From Gammaproteobacteria bacterium (GTDB taxonomy: Bacteria > Pseudomonadota > Gammaproteobacteria > Thiohalobacterales > Thiohalobacteraceae): 64,000 nt of DNA. The notes beneath the pieces are model-generated. The model worked only from the letters and a program-made list of their open reading frames with translations, made no database searches and was not told where the DNA came from. Position numbers and translations under genes: made by a program. This document shows positions 25,945-34,405 of this stretch, piece after piece; position 1 is the first letter of the stretch, and each line of letters starts with the position of its first letter. The stretch spans positions 62,001 through 126,000 of the forward strand of contig JAHJQQ010000011.1 in the NCBI GenBank assembly GCA_018819175.1, in the 5' to 3' direction.

Positions 25945-26934
25945 TTACTCAGTGCTGTGAGGTCGTGTTTCCGGTCGCAGACTTCCCCTACCCATTACAT
26001 AAGCGGCCCACCAGGGCAGCCACGTCAGGATCTGCAGGATGCGCCCGATCATTGCTATGGCGACCGATTCGGCCGGCGACACACCGGCTAGTGCCATCAG
26101 CAGGATAAAGGCCCCGTCGTAGACACCAAGGCCATCGATTGAGATCGGGATGCGTGCTATCAGCAATGACAGCGGTACCGCGCCGGCGATGAATAGCAAA
26201 CCCACATCTATGCCCATGCCCACGGCGATCAACCACGAATGCAGAATCGGCAGCAACTGTTCGGCGAAGCTTAAGCCGAAGAAGACAGTCATTCCGGACT
26301 TGTGCTCCTGATAGGCGCGGTAGGTCTCATGAAAACGCCGCAACCGCGCCATGACACCGGACTCGCGGAAGCGTGCTAACAGACGCTCATGGATAAGTTG
26401 ATAGGTGCGGTGGCTGAAAGACGCGCTGAAGGCGCCGAGCGCGCCGATCAACAGTGCCAGCGCTATCCACCACAACGGCGCGAAACGCGCCTCAAGCACG
26501 CCAAGCTTCGATAATAGCGTGAGGCTGCAAAGTGCCAGCACCAGGGCGGACATAAATCCCAGCATGCGTTCGATAATGATGGACGCAGTGACCTCGCTCA
26601 GCGGCAGGCCCATGCGCGAGGCGCTGACGGCGCGGATCGCGTCCGCGCCCACGGTGGCCGGCAGGAACATACCCCAGATCATCGCGGCGCAATACATCTG
26701 CACACCGCGCCACAGTGGCAGGTGCAGTCCGCGCAGGCGCAGCAGCAAGCCCCACTTGTAGGTCATGAGTATCCGGTCCAGCGTCATGACCATAACCACC
26801 AGGACCATATACAGCGGTGCCATCCGCTGCATCGCGGCGCTGATTTCACCTAAACCACCCGCTTGCCACACGATCAATGCGACGAACGTCAGCGTCAGGA
26901 GGATTTTAAGCAACCGCCTGTGTGATGGCCTCAA
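25945..26934 (-). CDS. Flippase-like membrane protein (LPG-synthase TM / UPF0104 family)
   Basis: 329 residues with about seven to eight hydrophobic segments, including ILLTLTFVALIVWQAGGL, MVLVVMVMTLDRILMTYKW and FIAGAVPLSLLIARIPISI. The family shares the membrane part of MprF and often accompanies glycosyltransferases, probably moving or modifying a lipid-linked product. The start is TTG 26934 with AAGGA five to six bases upstream. It precedes the glycosyltransferase by 38 bases, so the two are probably an operon. Confidence 0.82.
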   Translation of the reverse strand: MRPSHRRLLKILLTLTFVALIVWQAGGLGEISAAMQRMAPLYMVLVVMVMTLDRILMTYKWGLLLRLRGLHLPLWRGVQMYCAAMIWGMFLPATVGADAIRAVSASRMGLPLSEVTASIIIERMLGFMSALVLALCSLTLLSKLGVLEARFAPLWWIALALLIGALGAFSASFSHRTYQLIHERLLARFRESGVMARLRRFHETYRAYQEHKSGMTVFFGLSFAEQLLPILHSWLIAVGMGIDVGLLFIAGAVPLSLLIARIPISIDGLGVYDGAFILLMALAGVSPAESVAIAMIGRILQILTWLPWWAAYVMGRGSLRPETRPHSTE

Positions 26935-27022
26935 GGGCTTTCCTTACAAAAGTCATAATGTGCTGAAACGCATGGGTTGCTGGTAAATTTCGGCATTGGT
27001 GCGTCGCCTATGCCAACGTGTA

Positions 27023-27769
27023 TCAGGAGTGAGTGTCCTGGTTGGTTGACTGGTAGATGTTTTGTATTTCTTCGTCATTCAGGACGCGATTATAGATGCG
27101 CACCTCGTCGATCTTTCCAGTGATCTCGTCAACGATTTCACCGCTGTCATTCAGGTACCCGGAAATGGTGAAGGGGGCATCCGGCATGGCCATAGGCCTG
27201 CTCAGCCAGCGCCACTTACTGCAGATTTCCACGCCATCCACATACAAACGTAGCGCTCTGCCGTCGTAGGTTCCTGCCAAGTGAAACCAGCGGTCGAGCG
27301 CTGCCAGATACTTTGGGTCCGCATAACAGCTGAACTTTTTACCGTCCGTGTTTGCGATCTGCCATTTGAAGCGCGGTCCGTGGAATCCCAAAAACATGAA
27401 TGGATATGCATGCCCGACAAGATCGACGTTATGTTCCGCGGTTCGGTACGCCCATCCCATTACTGTGACACTATCGGCTGTCGATCGCAGGCTGTCAGAG
27501 AGCGGTATAGTGACGATGCCCTGGTTGTTGCCAGCCATCTGCAATGCGTTGCCGACTCTCCCGATGCTCCAGGTGCCGTTACGGATGGTCCCGTTATTAC
27601 CATTGCCGGAAGCATCTAACGCCATGGTGCCGTTACCTTCATCGAACTTCCACCAGCCTATCAGTCCATTGTCGTTAATCTGGTCAGTCGATGTGTCTGG
27701 TGCGCGGGTGCAAGACGCCATAAGCACTAGCGGCAGTAAAATGATGATGCGTGCGATTTCTACATTCAT
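27023..27769 (-). CDS. LamG-domain lipoprotein
   Basis: 248 residues from the ATG at 27769 (MNVEIARIIILLP). Lipobox LMASC with Cys at about 19, then a single concanavalin A-like LamG domain starting GLIGWWKFDEGNGTMALDASGNGN and ending VDEITGKIDEVRIYNRVLNDEE. Such domains bind carbohydrate or act in adhesion. It lies 88 bases upstream of the flippase gene and 89 bases after the GMC oxidoreductase gene. Confidence 0.8.
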   Translation of the reverse strand: MNVEIARIIILLPLVLMASCTRAPDTSTDQINDNGLIGWWKFDEGNGTMALDASGNGNNGTIRNGTWSIGRVGNALQMAGNNQGIVTIPLSDSLRSTADSVTVMGWAYRTAEHNVDLVGHAYPFMFLGFHGPRFKWQIANTDGKKFSCYADPKYLAALDRWFHLAGTYDGRALRLYVDGVEICSKWRWLSRPMAMPDAPFTISGYLNDSGEIVDEITGKIDEVRIYNRVLNDEEIQNIYQSTNQDTHS

Positions 27770-27870
27770 ACATAATCTCACTTATCTAGCGCCTCGTAAG
27801 CAAAGTATCGGCTGGCCATTGGTCACGCAAGCCCGCAATTACCTGCGGTTGCCCGCAGATATTAGATTAT

Positions 27871-29427
27871 TCAGGCGGGCCGAAATGCCTGCTTTAAGTG
27901 ATCGGCGAGGCGTAATGCCAATGCGACAATAGTCAATGTTGGCGGCACATAGCCCGCTGTTGGAAATACAGAGCTACCCACGACATATGTATTAGTTACT
28001 GTATGCAGGCGGCAATTTCGGTCCACTACGCCGGTACGGGTATCATCGGACATTCGTGTCGTGCCCATGTGATGGCATCCACCCCAGAGCGGTTGTGGCC
28101 AGGTATTGTCATCGTCAGTGAGCCATTCTGCTAATTCGATACGGCCGAGTTGCAGGCGCCCCAGTTCTTCAGCTATGCGGTGCGTTGCTTCGATAATCGA
28201 ATGCTTGTCGAATTGTGACAGTTGCCAGTCGACCTTGATTTTTGGAAGCCCAAACGGGTCCCGGTCTTCACTCAGTGAAATGCGGCTGTGAGCATTGGGT
28301 GATTGTTCGGCACGCACATACAGTTGCACATCATATTGGTCCTGCTTGTAGATGGCGTCCCCGATCGACCCCAGATCCGTCAATACTGTTTGGAGCTTGG
28401 TGGAAAAATTATTTGGCCAACGACCCTGTTTCAAGTCCACCCAGAGATTCCTCAGGGACTTGTAACCTGCGCCTCGTACGACGCTGGCATCGATTGTGAA
28501 GCCACTGTCGAGGATACGATGTTTGCGTTGCGCCTGTTCCGATAGAGAGATTTCCGCGCGTACGCCCACGCCTTCCTTTACATACTTACTGTAAATACGC
28601 TCGAGTTTCTCCGGGTCAGAGGCCAGAATGCGCCCGACCATTCCCTCAATGTGTTGCATGAAATACTGACCCACCAGTCCGGAGCTGTTCCCCAGGCCAG
28701 CGTGCGCGACTTGATTGGATAACAGCAGTAGCCGCGCATTTTCCATCCCGCCGCAGGCCAATACGACGATGCGTGCTCGAACTGATCCGCTACGGCCTTG
28801 CAGTGTTTGCAGGCGCACATAACGTACTTCGGAAGCCGGCTCGTCAGTTTCCAGTCCGATGGTGTTTGCGTAGAGCATGACCTGGACATTGGCGGCCCGC
28901 TCCAGACGTTCACGATAGACTGTGCCGAAGCGCGTCGGTGGACTGAATTGAAAATGGCGTGTCACGGCCTTGTCCGGTGCAAACTCCGGAAAGCGAAGAC
29001 CTGTATCCTGTAACGCATCCGTTGTGAAGTCGAAGTATCCGATCTGGCAGATCTCCTGTGCGCGTTCGTAGTAAGGAGCCAGATCAGCCTTGCGTATCGG
29101 CCAGCCACTGTTGGGAACCCAGGGCCGTGGTTCGAAATCAATGTTCCGCAACGGTGCGCACCAGCCTTCCCAGTGGTTGGTCGTGCCGCCGAAGTAACGC
29201 AGTCGACAACCGATCGGACTGGCATTTTCAAGACCGACGCTGTCTCCCTCGTATAGAGCCTGGATATCCGCGGCGTTTTCCAACCCCCCGCTTTCCAGCA
29301 GGCACACCTGAATGCCGGTGTCGATGAGCGCGCAGGCCAGCGTGATCCCCGCTGCGCCGGCGCCGATGATGCACAGATCGCATTGGATGTCCTGCGGGGT
29401 TTCTGGCGATCGAAAATCTACAAACAC
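27871..29427 (-). CDS. GMC-family FAD oxidoreductase
   Basis: 518 residues. FAD-binding CDLCIIGAGAAGITLACAL near the N-terminus, YFGGTTNHWEGWCAPL, the ACGGMENARLLLLSN region, and a C-terminal GMC domain with GGCHHMGTTRMS and NTYVVGSSVFPTAGYVPPTL, carrying the usual His. The family oxidises alcohols, often sugars, polyols or sterol-like compounds; the substrate here is unknown. The small exported protein 16 bases upstream is its probable partner. Confidence 0.88.
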   Translation of the reverse strand: MFVDFRSPETPQDIQCDLCIIGAGAAGITLACALIDTGIQVCLLESGGLENAADIQALYEGDSVGLENASPIGCRLRYFGGTTNHWEGWCAPLRNIDFEPRPWVPNSGWPIRKADLAPYYERAQEICQIGYFDFTTDALQDTGLRFPEFAPDKAVTRHFQFSPPTRFGTVYRERLERAANVQVMLYANTIGLETDEPASEVRYVRLQTLQGRSGSVRARIVVLACGGMENARLLLLSNQVAHAGLGNSSGLVGQYFMQHIEGMVGRILASDPEKLERIYSKYVKEGVGVRAEISLSEQAQRKHRILDSGFTIDASVVRGAGYKSLRNLWVDLKQGRWPNNFSTKLQTVLTDLGSIGDAIYKQDQYDVQLYVRAEQSPNAHSRISLSEDRDPFGLPKIKVDWQLSQFDKHSIIEATHRIAEELGRLQLGRIELAEWLTDDDNTWPQPLWGGCHHMGTTRMSDDTRTGVVDRNCRLHTVTNTYVVGSSVFPTAGYVPPTLTIVALALRLADHLKQAFRPA

Positions 29428-29443
29428 GACATGGCCTGCATGA

Positions 29444-29842
29444 TCAGGCTAGGGCGAGCAGCGCACATATGCTTGCCTCGGTGCGGGACAATATCCAGCG
29501 ATTGACCGTTACGGTATCGCCGGTGATGAAATCCCGTTGCTGTCCGTCGCGCAGGTGGTTGAGTAAGGACGGAGCATCGTGCATGCCTGCCCCGGCGGTA
29601 TCCAGGCCGAGGTCGGTCAAGAGCTGGTGGCGGTCGGATCGTTCCGGGTATTGCCGCAGATAGGAAATACCCACAGCACGCGCATTCGCAGGCCTGGGAA
29701 ACAAGCCTGCGAGTGTGCGCATGAGCGCTCGGGAGTCCGTGCGCTGTGCTGTGAGCGTGGTTGCCTTCAGGCCACGTAGTCGCGGCAATGCGGTAGCGGC
29801 CAGAAAACCCGACAGCAGCATTAAGCAGGTTCTTCGTTTCAA
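29444..29842 (-). CDS. Small exported protein paired with the GMC oxidoreductase
   Basis: 132 residues, beginning MKRRTCLMLLSGFLAATALP, a signal sequence with a twin Arg but not a full Tat consensus. The C-terminus DFITGDTVTVNRWILSRTEAS resembles small partners of GMC oxidoreductases (comparable to the gamma subunit of gluconate 2-dehydrogenase). First gene of the leftward five-gene group. Assignment is by context and a short motif. Confidence 0.6.
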   Translation of the reverse strand: MKRRTCLMLLSGFLAATALPRLRGLKATTLTAQRTDSRALMRTLAGLFPRPANARAVGISYLRQYPERSDRHQLLTDLGLDTAGAGMHDAPSLLNHLRDGQQRDFITGDTVTVNRWILSRTEASICALLALA

Positions 29843-30132
29843 TGCAGGAATACCCCTTTCATTGGCAAGCTAATGCACGTGTGCTTGCGCGTCAATGCGC
29901 CGGCTGTCTTGCTCCGCAGGGTGTCCGACAGCTCGCCGTCTCGGCCAGCCGATGCGAATCAGCGTCAGATCCACTGGAATCCACCCTGTGCGTCGGGCAA
30001 ACTGTCCCGGGTGTCATTGCCTCATTGTCGCCAGTGCCGCGCCCCCGATTAATAACTGTATTTATATCATTGCTATATGCACATTGGTCGTGTTCGGACC
30101 CAGAACCCCTGAATTAAAGGAATCAGCCCAGG
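29843..30132. promoter_or_regulatory. 290-base divergent gap between the island and gmk
   Basis: No gene seen. It should hold the promoter of the leftward island and that of gmk. An AT-rich stretch near 30050-30080 (TGTATTTATATCATTGCTATATG) could hold the gmk -10, but no convincing -35 was found. Confidence 0.35.
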
Positions 30133-30753
30133 ATGCACGGTAATCTTTTTATAGTTTCAGCCCCCTCCGGCGCCGGCAAGACCAGTCTGGTGCGGGCCAT
30201 GATGGAGCGCCTCGATGGGGTGGTGTTCTCGGTTTCGCACACTACCCGCGCCATGCGGCCGGGTGAGCAGGACGGGCGCGATTATCATTTTATTGATAAG
30301 GCCAAATTCGAGGCCATGATCGCAGCGGGCGATTTTCTGGAACACGCCAAGGTATTCGATAACTATTACGGTACCGCCTCCGCCTCGGTCGAGTCACAAC
30401 TGGCGGCCGGCCAGGATGTGTTTCTGGATATCGACTGGCAGGGCGCGCGCCAGGTGCGCTCGGCCTGGCCGGGCGTGGTCAGCATTTTCATCCTGCCGCC
30501 CTCGCGGGCTACCCTGGAAACCCGGCTTCGCGGTCGCGGTCAGGACAGTGACGAGATTATCGCCAGGCGCATGCAGGGCGCAGTCAGCGAGAGCGCCCAT
30601 TACGAAGAGTATGAATACCTTATCATCAACGATGATTTCCAGACGGCCCAGGATGAGCTGATCGCGATCGTGCATGCACAGCGGCTGCGCCTGATACCCC
30701 AGGCCCGGCGCCATCGGGAGCTGCTCGCCAGCCTGCTGGCATCAAAGAGTTGA
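30133..30753 (+). CDS. gmk: Guanylate kinase
   Basis: Phosphorylates GMP to GDP. 206 residues: P-loop SAPSGAGKTSLVRAM (about 8-22), GMP-binding SHTTRAMRPGEQDGRDYHF, FLDIDWQGARQV, and the lid RGRGQDSDEIIARRM. AAAGGA lies upstream. First gene of gmk-rpoZ-spoT. Confidence 0.97.
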   Translation: MHGNLFIVSAPSGAGKTSLVRAMMERLDGVVFSVSHTTRAMRPGEQDGRDYHFIDKAKFEAMIAAGDFLEHAKVFDNYYGTASASVESQLAAGQDVFLDIDWQGARQVRSAWPGVVSIFILPPSRATLETRLRGRGQDSDEIIARRMQGAVSESAHYEEYEYLIINDDFQTAQDELIAIVHAQRLRLIPQARRHRELLASLLASKS

Positions 30754-30801
30754 ATTGGGTAGACTCCCCATCCCCTCAATCCGTAGCACAAGGTCGTAAC
30801 C

Positions 30802-31149
30802 ATGGCGCGCATCACTGTTGAAGACTGTCTGGACAATGTAGCCAACCGATTCGAGCTGGTACTGGTCGCCTCCAAGCGCGCCCGTCAGCTGGCGAATGGT
30901 TCGACCACCACGCTGGACTGGGAAAACGACAAACCCACGGTGCTGGCGCTGCGCGAAATCGCCGAGGGCCTGATCGGCCCCTCTATCCTGGATGTGGTTG
31001 ACGAGCCCGTCGAAGAAGCGCCGGATGTAGTCGCGCGTGCCGAGGCCCTGTTCGCCGATGCCGCCGACGGTGTCATGGTTGCGCCGGACACCGAAGAGAA
31101 TGATGCAGCAGCTGCGTCCCCCGCTGCTGATACGGACGACGAAGGCTAA
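30802..31149 (+). CDS. rpoZ: RNA polymerase omega subunit
   Basis: 115 residues, longer than E. coli omega (91). Conserved N-terminus MARITVEDCLDNVANRFELV and KRARQLANG; the extra length is an acidic Ala-rich tail (TEENDAAAASPAADTDDEG). Omega aids RNA polymerase assembly and is needed for one ppGpp site, fitting its position beside spoT. AAGG lies eight bases before the ATG; it follows gmk by 48 bases. Confidence 0.96.
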   Translation: MARITVEDCLDNVANRFELVLVASKRARQLANGSTTTLDWENDKPTVLALREIAEGLIGPSILDVVDEPVEEAPDVVARAEALFADAADGVMVAPDTEENDAAAASPAADTDDEG

Positions 31150-31159
31150 AATCCCCCTC

Positions 31160-31186
31160 GCCACGGCGGCTTTCTGCAGCCGTGGC
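31160..31186. other. Hairpin between rpoZ and spoT
   Basis: GCCACGGC and GCCGTGGC form an 8-bp stem around an 11-base loop just after rpoZ. No T-run follows, so it may be an RNA stability or processing element rather than a full terminator. The rest of the 277-base rpoZ-spoT gap shows nothing recognisable. Confidence 0.4.
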
Positions 31187-31426
31187 AGCCGTTCAGGTGA
31201 CGCTGGCGTGCCCTTGCCCTATGATCCCAGGTGACGCAACGTGGCGTGTACCTGGATTTCCCCGAGATGTAGTCACGCGCTGCGAACCAGGCTCCCGCCG
31301 CCATGCTGGGGATTCCCGGATTAATTTGGTTCAGCGCGCCAGACGTGCCGCTGCAGTGAATAAATCTTCAGGTTTCCCTTTCGCCAGGCAGGTTTCCAGG
31401 TTGTGTCCGAACGGCATCCAGGCTGA

Positions 31427-33613
31427 ATGCGGAAAACCATGGCAGTTATTCCAGAACACATTGTGAATCCCGACGGTGAGCCGCGCTTGCTGATCAGCGA
31501 CCTGTGCCGCCAGTTGGATTGTTATCTGGATGAGGAACAGATCCGCGAGGTCTATCGCGCCTATCTGTTCAGCGCCGAGGCGCATGAAGGCCAGCAGCGT
31601 GTCTCCGGCGAGCCCTATATTTATCACCCGCTGGCGGTGGCGCAGATCCTCGCGGATATGCGCATGGATTACAAAAGCATCATCGCCGCGATTCTGCACG
31701 ACGTTATCGAAGATACCGGTACGCTCAAGGAGCAGGTCGACAAACTGTTCGGCGAAGAGGTCGCGGAACTGGTTGATGGTGTCAGCAAGCTCACGCTGAT
31801 CAAGTTCGAAAGTCAGGCCGAGGCCCAGGCGGAAAACTTCCGCAAAATGATGCTGGCCATGGTGCGCGATATCCGCGTCATTATGATCAAGCTGGCCGAT
31901 CGCCTGCACAACATGCGCACGCTCGGTGTCATGCCGCCCGACAAGCGCCGGCGCATCGCCCGCGAAACCCTGGATATCTATGCGCCGATTGCCAATCGTC
32001 TGGGCATGAACAATCTGCGCCTGGAACTCGAGGACCTGGGCTTTGCCGCCTACTATCCGCTGCGTTCGCGGGTGCTGGCCGAGCGGGTCAAGAGTGCGCG
32101 CGGCAACCGCAAGGAGATCCTCAGCAAGATTGAGGCAGCCATCCGCCAGCGTCTGGAACAGGATGGCATCTCAGCACGAGTGCTCAGTCGTGAGAAGCAC
32201 CTATATAGTCTCTATCTGAAAATGCGCAGCAAGCGACTGTCGTTCCATGATGTGTTTGATGTCTACGCCTTTCGCGTGGTGGTCGACAGCGTCGATACCA
32301 GTTACCGCGTGCTCGGTGTTGTGCATAGTCTGTACAAACCGGTGCCCGGCCGTTTCAAGGATTACATCGCCATTCCGAAAGCGAATGGCTATCAATCGCT
32401 GCATACTGTTTTGTTCGGGCCGTATGGCGTGCCTATCGAAGTGCAGATCCGCACCGAGGATATGGAGCGCGTCGCCGAGGCCGGCATTGCCGCGCACTGG
32501 CTGTATAAGAGTGGCGGCGATGGTGCGAGCAGTGCACATGCGCGTGCACGCGAATGGTTGCGCGAATTGCTGGAAATGCAGAAGCATGCCGGTAATTCAC
32601 TGGAGTTTCTTGAGAACGTCAAGATCGATCTGTTTCCTGATGAGGTCTATGTGTTCACGCCCAAGGGCGAGATCATGGAGCTGCCGCGCGGCGCCACGGC
32701 AGTGGATTTTGCGTATGCCGTGCATACCGATGTCGGTAACACCTGTATCGCCGCCAAGATAGATCGGCGTCTGGCACCGCTGCGCACAGTGTTGCACAAC
32801 GGCCAGACGGTTGAGATCATCACCGCGCCCGGCGCGCATCCTAATCCCAGTTGGTTGAATTTCGCCGTCACCGGCAAGGCGCGTTCCAATATTCGCCACT
32901 ATCTGAAAAACCTGCACACCGAAGAAGCCGTGAGTCTCGGGCGGCGTCTGCTCGACAAAGCGCTGCTTAGCATTGGTGTGACGCCTGCGGACGTGAATGA
33001 GGGGCGTCTGCAGGAAGTCGCCGTATCCTATGGGCTGAAAACGGTTAATGATTTGTTGGAGGATATCGGTCTGGGTAATCGTATGCCGATGCTGGCGGCG
33101 CGGCGTTTGCAGGCCGGCGACGAGATTTCCGAGCCGGCAACCGACGCCAATACGCCGCCTGCAAGCGGCGCGCCGCTGGCCATTCGCGGCACGGAAGGCA
33201 TGGTGGTGAGCTTTGCCAAATGTTGCCGGCCGATTCCGGGCGATCGTATCGCCGGCTTCGTCAGCGCCGGCCGCGGTATCATCATTCATACCGAGACCTG
33301 CAAGACCATCGCCGATTACCGCAACCGCCCGGAGAAGTGGGTGGACGTGGAATGGGAGCGCGATGTCAGCGGCGAATTCTCGGTCGAGCTGCGCGTGGAT
33401 GTCGCCAATCAACGCGGCGTGCTGGCCACGGTGGCGGCAGCTATCGCCGACATGGGGTCGAATATCGAAAACGTGGGCATCGAAGAACGCGACGGTCTCA
33501 ACAGTACCTTAGCGTTTACCGTCACGGTGCATGATCGCCTGCATCTGGCGCGCGTCATGCGACGCATCCGGCATATTCCATTGGTGCTGCGCATCAGTCG
33601 GACGAAGAGCTGA
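31427..33613 (+). CDS. spoT: Bifunctional (p)ppGpp synthetase/hydrolase SpoT
   Basis: 728 residues. Hydrolase HD domain with HPLAVAQILADM, LHDVIEDTG and IKLADRLHNMRTL; synthetase domain with the RFKDYIAIPKANGYQSLHT motif (the RFKD form typical of bifunctional Rel/SpoT enzymes, not the EXDD form of RelA); TGS domain (VYVFTPKGEIMELPRGATAV); zinc-finger/helical region with FAKCCRPIPGD; C-terminal ACT domain from about residue 655. Start either ATG 31427 or ATG 31439 (MAVIPEHI). Confidence 0.97.
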   Translation: MRKTMAVIPEHIVNPDGEPRLLISDLCRQLDCYLDEEQIREVYRAYLFSAEAHEGQQRVSGEPYIYHPLAVAQILADMRMDYKSIIAAILHDVIEDTGTLKEQVDKLFGEEVAELVDGVSKLTLIKFESQAEAQAENFRKMMLAMVRDIRVIMIKLADRLHNMRTLGVMPPDKRRRIARETLDIYAPIANRLGMNNLRLELEDLGFAAYYPLRSRVLAERVKSARGNRKEILSKIEAAIRQRLEQDGISARVLSREKHLYSLYLKMRSKRLSFHDVFDVYAFRVVVDSVDTSYRVLGVVHSLYKPVPGRFKDYIAIPKANGYQSLHTVLFGPYGVPIEVQIRTEDMERVAEAGIAAHWLYKSGGDGASSAHARAREWLRELLEMQKHAGNSLEFLENVKIDLFPDEVYVFTPKGEIMELPRGATAVDFAYAVHTDVGNTCIAAKIDRRLAPLRTVLHNGQTVEIITAPGAHPNPSWLNFAVTGKARSNIRHYLKNLHTEEAVSLGRRLLDKALLSIGVTPADVNEGRLQEVAVSYGLKTVNDLLEDIGLGNRMPMLAARRLQAGDEISEPATDANTPPASGAPLAIRGTEGMVVSFAKCCRPIPGDRIAGFVSAGRGIIIHTETCKTIADYRNRPEKWVDVEWERDVSGEFSVELRVDVANQRGVLATVAAAIADMGSNIENVGIEERDGLNSTLAFTVTVHDRLHLARVMRRIRHIPLVLRISRTKS

Positions 33614-33631
33614 AGGTGGTTTAAAGCGGTC

Positions 33632-33883
33632 TCGCGCGAAGACGCAAAGGCGCTAAGTTAACTTCAAAACCTTATTAGGGGAAACTCTTAATAATTAGTC
33701 ATTCCGGCGCATGTCGGACAAAAGCGCAAAGCGCGTTGAACGCCGATCAGGCGGCCCGCAGGGTGAGCGAAGCGAGTAATCTAGCACCTCGAATCGCATG
33801 GATTCCGGCATGCGCCGGAATGACGACTTTGAATTTAGCAAGGGTTTCGTGATTTTGCTTAGCGCCTTTGCGTCTTTGCGCGA
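33632..33883. repeat. Nested inverted repeats between spoT and ridA
   Basis: The 303-base gap between spoT and ridA has no gene. Outer arms: 26 bp at 33632-33657 and 33858-33883, one mismatch, built on GACGCAAAGGCGCTAAG. Inner arms: 20 bp at 33698-33717 and 33805-33824, one mismatch, built on GTCATTCCGGCGCATG. One repeat appears to be inserted within the other. The outer family recurs at 36632. Confidence 0.75.
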
Positions 33884-33916
33884 AATAATTTTGTTGAATT
33901 TTATAAGGAGAAAACC

Positions 33917-34303
33917 GTGGCTCGTGAAATCATCGCGACCGATAAAGCGCCGCAGGCAATCGGTACTTATTCGCAGGCGGTCAAGACCGGCAATATTGTT
34001 TATCTGTCGGGGCAGATCCCGCTGGTGCCGGAGACCATGGAAATGGTGGTCGGCGACATGCAGGCGCAGATCCGTCGCGTATTCGATAATCTGTCGGCAG
34101 TCTGCGCTGCCGCCGGCGGTTCCTTGGCCGATATCGCCAAACTGAACATCTTTCTCACTGACCTGAGTCATTTCCCGCTGGTCAATCAGGTGATGGCGGA
34201 CTATTTCCAGCAGCCCTATCCGGCGCGCGCCGCAGTTGGTGTCGCTTCACTGCCCAAAGGTGCGGCGGTGGAGATGGATGCGATCATGGTGCTCGGCGAC
34301 TAA
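33917..34303 (+). CDS. ridA: RidA-family enamine/imine deaminase
   Basis: 128 residues. Hydrolyses reactive 2-aminoacrylate-type enamines released by PLP enzymes. MAREIIATDKAPQAIGTYSQA and VYLSGQIPL at the N-terminus, and the substrate-binding Arg in YPARAAVGVASLPKGAAVEMDAI. AAGGAG lies shortly before the ATG. Common neighbour of spoT and recG in this group. Confidence 0.95.
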   Translation: MAREIIATDKAPQAIGTYSQAVKTGNIVYLSGQIPLVPETMEMVVGDMQAQIRRVFDNLSAVCAAAGGSLADIAKLNIFLTDLSHFPLVNQVMADYFQQPYPARAAVGVASLPKGAAVEMDAIMVLGD

Positions 34304-34405
34304 GTCGTCCATTTCAATGAAGGGATGTCTGTCTGTTATGGCTGGAATGGAAATCTGAACCTTGTTAGAACAGACACGTCAATGCAACTGCACAAGGATG
34401 TGCCC

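Noticed and set aside
32597..33412. 271-residue frame antisense to spoT
   Set aside because: Shadow frame; low-complexity His/Arg/Ala composition.
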